From Evernia prunastri (taxonomy: Eukaryota; Ascomycota; Lecanoromycetes; Lecanorales; Parmeliaceae), in NCBI GenBank assembly GCA_003184365.1, contig NKYR01000091.1, positions 107,512 to 171,511 on the forward strand: a DNA stretch of 64,000 nt, in the 5' to 3' direction. A program made the position numbers and the translations under genes. Below the pieces are notes generated by a model. It was not told where the DNA came from and did not search any database. It saw nothing but the letters and a program-made list of their open reading frames with translations. Of the stretch, positions 58,306-64,000 are shown in pieces. Positions within the stretch are counted from its first letter, which is position 1, and every line of letters starts with the position of its first letter.

Positions 58306-59580
58306 GGCTGTGAGATGTTGGCTTAGAGGAAAAGGATCTTCGCCTTGATCATGGCGGACATGGGTGAGTTAAGGTCAGGCTCATGGTTGAGGAAGGCAAG
58401 AAATACTTTGGTGGAATGAGTGACATGTTTTGGTGTTTTTCTTCAGTCTGCCGGTCACGAAATGTATCAATGGCCGACCCCACTTTTGATAAGATTCTCG
58501 TAAGAGCAAGGTTTCATTTCTCTAGCGCCATGTTTCGTAAGCACGTACAGTACAACATACGAGTACGAACAAGGCCATTAGACCACAGGTTTCGCAGATG
58601 AATGTTTGATAAATGGTCACGTTCAATCTTAGTAATACTCTCATCTCGTGAGTAATAGATTTTCCTTTACTTATATACGGTTCGATACAAAAAAAAAATT
58701 ACGCCTTAAAGTAGTAAGAACTCTACCCTGTGTCAAAATATCAGGTACATGAAGAGTGATGTGTAGGTTGCTTGAATTATCCTATCTCAGAACTCTCCTG
58801 GGGCATCTCTTTAACCACATAGAAATCTGGTGATATAGCCGACATGCGCAAAAGTCATAGCCGAAAAAAGGCTGAGAACCCAAATTCTGACACCCTGATC
58901 TCTAGCATCTTCTATCAATCGAGCATCTCGAAGCAACGTCGACCCTCCACTCCCTTAACGGATCAAAAAGCGCATCTTCGTGTCTAAGGACGTCAATCAT
59001 CCGATCAGTAAACGAAATCGACTGTCCGTGGATTACTTACGACCTGATTACATACACGAGTACCGAGGCTGTACGTCTTGCGTACGATCATTATAAATAT
59101 AGCTCTGAAAATCAGAAGAAACCTCGAACCAAGATACTGCGAAAAAATCAGGATCGTGCACAGCCATATACAGACGCCACATAAATATCTCGTATTAGCT
59201 AGTCCTTCCTGTGAGGTATGACTTAATCATTCAGGAGAAATTGCACGAAGGATCGTTCGAATTTTCTCTCTCATGGGGTCGGCCTGATGCAACTATGCAG
59301 AAACATTGTGGCAATGGGTGGCGAAAAACGATTGCGAGGTCCGGAAAGTCGATGTCTCTTCATGACTTGGTAAATGGTGTGCTTTCTCGAGGCCAGACGT
59401 TCGTGAAGGGCAATCTTAAAATGGCAGTGTTACTTTGTCATCGATTGTATAGCGATGACTTGTGATTGACACATTATTCCAGCGCTTCGATCTCATCTTC
59501 TAACTTGTCAAGTTCCGTGGCTCGGAAGATTCTCAGCCGTCAAGATGCGATCCTTGCACCCGCGATCCTACCTATGACTT
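58306..59580. other. Intergenic, no gene seen
   Basis: Promoter of the DUF3292 gene and 3' flank of the second regulator. A short A run at about 58,690..58,698. No gene is supported. Confidence 0.35.
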
Positions 59581-61031
59581 TCAAGGCTCAGACCGCCGGA
59601 TGCTCCGTATCAGCTCCGCCAGCCTCCGCTCCGCAGCTTGCACCTTGATTACTTGCGGTTCCCCCTCTCCCCTTGAAATGACCGCCTTTGTCACGCTACC
59701 AGTCAGCTTCTTCAAGCTCTGCAGCTGCGAAACGATTAAGAGCCGAATCACGCTGACTCGCTCGTCTCGTGTCTCGACCTCGTAGGAACCGAGGCACACC
59801 TTGACGTCATCCATTGGATCTCCTTGCGAAAGGTGTCTCTCACCCGTGGAATCCCCTAAGCATGGAGAACACTCGTTCGGACCGTCGAGGTATCTGGCTA
59901 CGGTCGATTCGTATATAGAAGCTAGACGCTCCGTTACCGTCCCTAGAAGTAAAAGCAACTGTGGGCGTAAACAACAGGCGGAGCAATTCAACGCAGAGTT
60001 GCAGCGGCCCAGGGTCTCTTTTTGTAACACGAGGATTGAGTCTAAAGCTATCGTATCGAAGTTCCGGCCTTTGATCTCTAGGTCTTCGAGGAGAAAGGCC
60101 ATGCTTCTCAAGCACTGGCAGTTCTCCTTCTTGTCCGTTGAGAGGGCTTCCATTTCCTGATAAGGCTCGTTGCTTGGAGTTGTTGGACATGCCGGCGACG
60201 TTGACTGTGGACTCGGTAGTCCGTCAGAGTAACATCCCAGAGATGGCAAAGGTGAATTTGAGGTACAAGACTTCGAGTCTAAGTTGGATCTTGATTCGAA
60301 TGATGGAGACTGTTCGAAGACTGAAGAAAAATCTGTGCGAACTTAACGAATCGTCCTCGTTCGGGTCGTAAGTACACACCTGACAAGGACTGTACGGGCA
60401 TATTTCCAAGCGATTCATAATCGATAGCGAGATCGAAATCTGGATCAAATTCATGTCGAGCTGAAAAGTAGTGGCTGTCTAGACAGTCGTCGATACTTTG
60501 ACCATCGAAACCTGGCAAAATGTCACTTTGCATGAGACCAGATGTAGGAATATCATTATCCAGGCCATCAACAAGCAAAAGGCTGCTGATGGTATCATCT
60601 GCAACGTGACGCATCCTTTGTTTGTTTTCGCCCGGTGCTGTGACTTTTCGCTTTCGAGGCTTGTCTGCTGGCGATCGTTTTGCGGAATGTTGGGGAGAGT
60701 CTGCTTGGCTCAAGGCTGTTCTTTCGGCAGCGTCGCGTCTTCGACGTCCTCTGCCTTTGCCTTGCAAAGAGTAGACGCATTCACTTGAGGTACGTATGCA
60801 CCTCTCACAGCCATCTCGTCCGCCACCGCATTTTTGCTGCAGGCATGGATCATTATTAGTAAATTGAGAATTAGCGATTACAGCATGCATACCAACCTTC
60901 TTCGCTCGGCACTTATCACATGCAGAGTAGCGAGGTCTTTGTCCCTCACCTTTTCCGTTCAGGGGACCCGTGGGTCGCTCACAAAAAAGGGTATCGTCAA
61001 TGTGAGCATCGTAGCGCAAGGTCCCGAACAT
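59581..61031 (-). CDS. Zn2Cys6 transcription factor with AflR-like C-terminal region
   Basis: Three exons (60,897..61,031, 60,380..60,836, 59,581..60,332) give 447 residues. The zinc cluster CX2CX6CX6CX2CX6C begins at SACDKCRAKK and is split by a 60-bp intron after the Lys pair, resuming with QKCGGGRDGCERC. A strongly basic stretch (GKGRGRRRRDAAERT) follows. The C-terminal half has CQCLRSMAFLLEDLEIKGRNF, the ALDSILVLQKETLGRC and CSACCLRPQLLLLLGTVTERL pattern of the AflR regulatory region. It is ~4 kb upstream of the NRPS-like gene, with the DUF3292 gene between. It might regulate that gene, but distance and an intervening housekeeping-like gene make this tentative. The ATG at 61,031 was chosen; two codons upstream is a GTG. 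Confidence 0.82.
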
Positions 61032-62483
61032 GGTCACAGAACAGCTCTCTATGAAAGAGGACTAAAAGTGCGCGGAATCGCAGGCTCTTAAGACCATCTG
61101 AGTTAAGAGAATCCTGACAACGCCTCGTGCATGTAATGCTGACACACTCTGTATGTGACCCAGTCCTGAGGTAGAGATAAGCAGAACAGGTCTGAAGAGA
61201 GAGTGCACGATGAATCGAAATTCGTAAGATTCATGACGTTGCGCCTTCAATCAAGAGTCGGATCAGACGAGTAATATGGAGTTAAGTAGACCCTGCATAC
61301 TCGCAATCCTCCGGGCTGCGCATGGTTGCTCACCGCAAGTATGGAAGGAAGCAGCTTAGGAATCTTGACTCGGCTCATGGCCAATCACAAACTCATTGCA
61401 TGTGGGGCGAGTGGGCAGTAGTAAGTAGCGACATCAAGCTGGCCATCAGAGCGAGCTCGCATTCAAATGAATAACATATAAGGTAATGGTGGTGCTGGAA
61501 GCGGCTAATGCGCGACCTGCATCGCTAAGGCCGACCCTAAAGTAAGAGCGCTCGCAGCGGGCTGCAGGCGATATCTTAACATCTCTGGGGGCCCCTTATT
61601 ACTTATTGCTGCTCTTTCCGCCAATTTGTTTGACTGCTGGGCTACTTATCTCTATGGTGGATAGGTGTTGTAGGGGATGAGGTCAGCGTCAAAGAGACGG
61701 GGTTCTGCCTTCCACGTGATAAGTTACTCTTCCGACCCCTTTCAAGTCCGGCATCGCCCATCCATCACCGAGGCTTACGAACTACCCAAACACCTTCGCT
61801 TGCCCTTATTATGTGTCTTAATCGACAGACGACCTAAGACACGAGGATATATAAGCACGTGCACGGGGTTTTGTTTTTAGTCTTGAAGACAACGAACGAT
61901 CTCGGACTAAAACAATGTCATATCAAGTAGAAAAAGTGGGATTCGGGGACGCCATTCATTCCGGCTGGAAAATGAATCTAACAGAAGACTCTCAAATTTC
62001 AGCTCCATCTATCGAAAGCTTTGAGCTGTAGCAGACGTAAGCGCTTACGGGATAGGGCTTCTTCGACGGAGCTGAGGGATCGCCACGGTGAGGTTAACGA
62101 CATCGAATCATACATCTGAGTCAGCATCTTTTCCATTTGTACCATTGAATCTTTCAACCCGCCGAAAGACTTAATTTATATGTCAATCGTGTGGATTCTT
62201 TCACTTCCACATTGCTGGCAACTAAGCGCAGATGGATATGGTGTTTTACCATTCCTTCTATGAAAGGGGGCAGGGTGGAACGGGAAATGTGCTTGGCCAA
62301 TCATGGCGGTGGCGTGCGCACCACCAGGCAGTGATGTCTCAGACTTAGCTGTGCTACCTTTTGCCTTTTGCTAGAACGCTCCAGCTCGTGTTTCCCATGA
62401 CCTCCATTCACTTTCACACTCCCTTATCAGCATCAACGATTTCGCTGCTGAAGGATTCCATTCATCGCTAGCTACAATTCAAG
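61032..62483. other. Divergent intergenic region, no gene seen
   Basis: About 1.45 kb between the regulator and the F-box-like gene. Pyrimidine-rich leaders precede 62,484. No other feature was recognised. Confidence 0.35.
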
Positions 62484-63783
62484 ATGGACCAACCTGTCTT
62501 CATTGTCCTCCCCGTCGAGCTAAAAGAGATCATCATTAGCCATGTGAGTCCTGCGGTCATTACCTCATCTCTTGTCCTTCCCGGCGCTCAAATCGAGGGC
62601 TACTATTCCTCAAATTCAGCCGCTTGTATCAGCCATCGAGGAGCTTTGACCTCCCATTCTGGATATCCGCTCAAGGCCATCGCGCTAATATCTTTCATCT
62701 TAGGTTCATCGTCCTAAAGACTTAGCCAGTCTCTGTCTCGTGTCCAGAGGTGTCTCAAGAATTGCTTTTCGCCAATTGTATCGGAATCTCGATGTTCCCA
62801 GCACTTCCAGTGACCACTCGCATTTCGAAGCCACTCTCAACAGCCTAAGTCAAAGTCGAGGTATCCAATATACTCGCACCGTCAAGATCGGGCACTCCAA
62901 GTTCATCAACTCCAACACCCATGGCCATTGCACTGCAATGGAAGCCTTCATCAAGAGCTTGCCCGTTGATGCAGTGACAAGGTTTGAGTTTGGAAGCTAC
63001 GCTTGGCCAGCCATCTGTGGAGGATATGATTTGCTTTGGCAGTCTCAGAGAAACCTTCAGAACTTGCAAGTCGACTTCGAGCCCGCCAACCCAAACGGCC
63101 CGATAAACCCATTGAAAAATTATATCAGGAATCTGCGCAAGCTTTCCGAGCTTGAGGTCGACTTTGGGTGCACGCTGCCAGTGGTTCGGCTATGGCTGAG
63201 GGACGTCATGGATGGACACGACTTTTCCAAAATACATTTCCGATACCTTCGTCTATCAGATCCAGGAGAGGAAGAAATAGAATTTCTTCCGCTCCAAGAT
63301 TGTCTGATCAACGGGAATCCCAAAACACTTACCCATCTTACACTCTTCGACGTCTATCTTCCTAGGAGCGATACTCTGACTCTAGACGCATTTCCTTGCC
63401 TTGTGCACTTGGACGCGCAGGAATGGTTTCCCTTGCTACCAGTACTAGAAGCGTTCCAGGAACCTCGTCTGACTCACCTACTGCTAAGGGACACGTCTAC
63501 TGGCATGAACAAATGGTCTGGTCTGACAAAGTTCCTGGCCAGTTTCCAGACCTTGAAAAGCATTGTGATTGACCTACCAGAGCTTTGGATGCAACCGGAC
63601 AATGGCGGTAGCCTTCCGCAGGCAATCGCGCACCACGCTCGCGGCTTGAATTTACTTTACCTGCAATGGGAGTGGATCGCAGAGTCCAATGTTCCTTGGG
63701 TCGCTAGAGTTCCAAATATCTGTGATAAGATGCAAACAGTTGCGTCAATTGACGCTAATGTTGAATGTCAAGGACATTGTTAG
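62484..63783 (+). CDS. F-box-like domain protein
   Basis: Two exons (62,484..62,543, 62,704..63,783) with a 160-bp intron give 379 residues. The N-terminus reads IVLPVELKEIIISH, then across the intron VHRPKDLASLCLVSRGVSR and FRQLYRNLDV, which is the F-box layout (LP.EL...I..H......L..LCLVSR.). The rest is leucine-patterned sequence with repeated L..L and LTHL units (LTHLTLFDVYL, RLTHLLLRD) of the kind often found in fungal F-box proteins. These usually act as substrate adaptors of SCF ubiquitin ligases. The stop at 63,781..63,783 may be real or the frame may continue after a further intron. Confidence 0.7.
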
Positions 63784-64000
63784 CTCGTGCAAAGTCAGTC
63801 TCGCTTCTATTTTGCTGTCGTAATGAATAGAAGAACTTCAGCTCACCTACTTTGCTAGTATCTTTTGGACGGCCTACCCCAGCTTGTCACATTGAATGTG
63901 CTACTCACGCCTGCATGACAGGGGGTTAGTAGGCCTTAATATCGCTTATATCGTTTCAGGCCTTGGTTGGAATGTTGGAATACGTGTCCTCTACAGGGGA
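63784..64000. other. Right edge, nothing recognised
   Basis: Short 3' flank of the F-box-like gene. An additional C-terminal exon cannot be excluded. Confidence 0.3.

Overview
The window is nuclear DNA of a filamentous ascomycete (Pezizomycotina; a Dothideomycete or a close relative is a guess). The genes carry many short GT..AG introns of about 48-160 bp. There are fungal-only families, (CCCTAA)n telomere repeats, Tad1-like LINEs, and a long AT-rich block with the CA/TG depletion typical of repeat-induced point mutation (RIP).

Left arm, 1-14 kb: an anthraquinone-type polyketide cluster. It holds the 5' part of a metallo-beta-lactamase ACP thioesterase (cut by the window edge), a divergent non-reducing PKS (SAT-KS-AT-PT-ACP, no thioesterase), a small EthD-domain protein (predicted decarboxylase), a DUF1772 anthrone oxygenase, an NmrA/AvfA-like oxidoreductase and an AflR-type Zn2Cys6 regulator. 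By analogy with emodin and monodictyphenone pathways, the PKS and thioesterase would make and release atrochrysone carboxylic acid, the EthD protein would decarboxylate it and the DUF1772 protein would oxidise the anthrone. The PKS has two in-frame stop codons in an otherwise collinear 1,776-codon frame, so the cluster looks recently disabled unless the stops are sequence errors or are read through.

Centre, 15-34.5 kb: a gene-free repeat island. It holds Tad1-like LINE copies with (CAAT)n tails (three pieces on + at 15.6-18.8 kb, a larger degraded element at 24.46-28.98 kb, pieces on - at 23.5, 31.3-32.5 and 32.8-33.2 kb), two families of solo LTRs with perfect 5-bp target duplications, RIP-degraded copies of the same elements, interstitial telomere repeats fused to a truncated LINE, and eight single-N junctions. 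Most junctions are flanked by duplicated sequence, so several tandem duplications here are probably unmerged contig overlaps, and the order across the block, including the link between the two arms, should not be trusted.

Right arm, 35-64 kb: ordinary gene-bearing sequence. It holds a POT/PTR2 peptide transporter, a cysteine-rich one-TM protein, a secreted HExxH metallopeptidase-like protein, two fungal rhodopsin-like seven-TM proteins (the first with an in-frame TAG), an arylsulfotransferase-like secreted protein, a small secreted protein, an intact NRPS-like reductase (A-PCP-R), a DUF3292 membrane protein, a second Zn2Cys6 regulator and an F-box-like protein. The NRPS-like gene with its neighbouring regulator could be the core of a second, small biosynthetic locus.

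Gene models were built by hand from reading frames, splice signals and recalled family resemblance. Intron phases sum correctly for all complete multi-exon models given, but no alignment or transcript was available.
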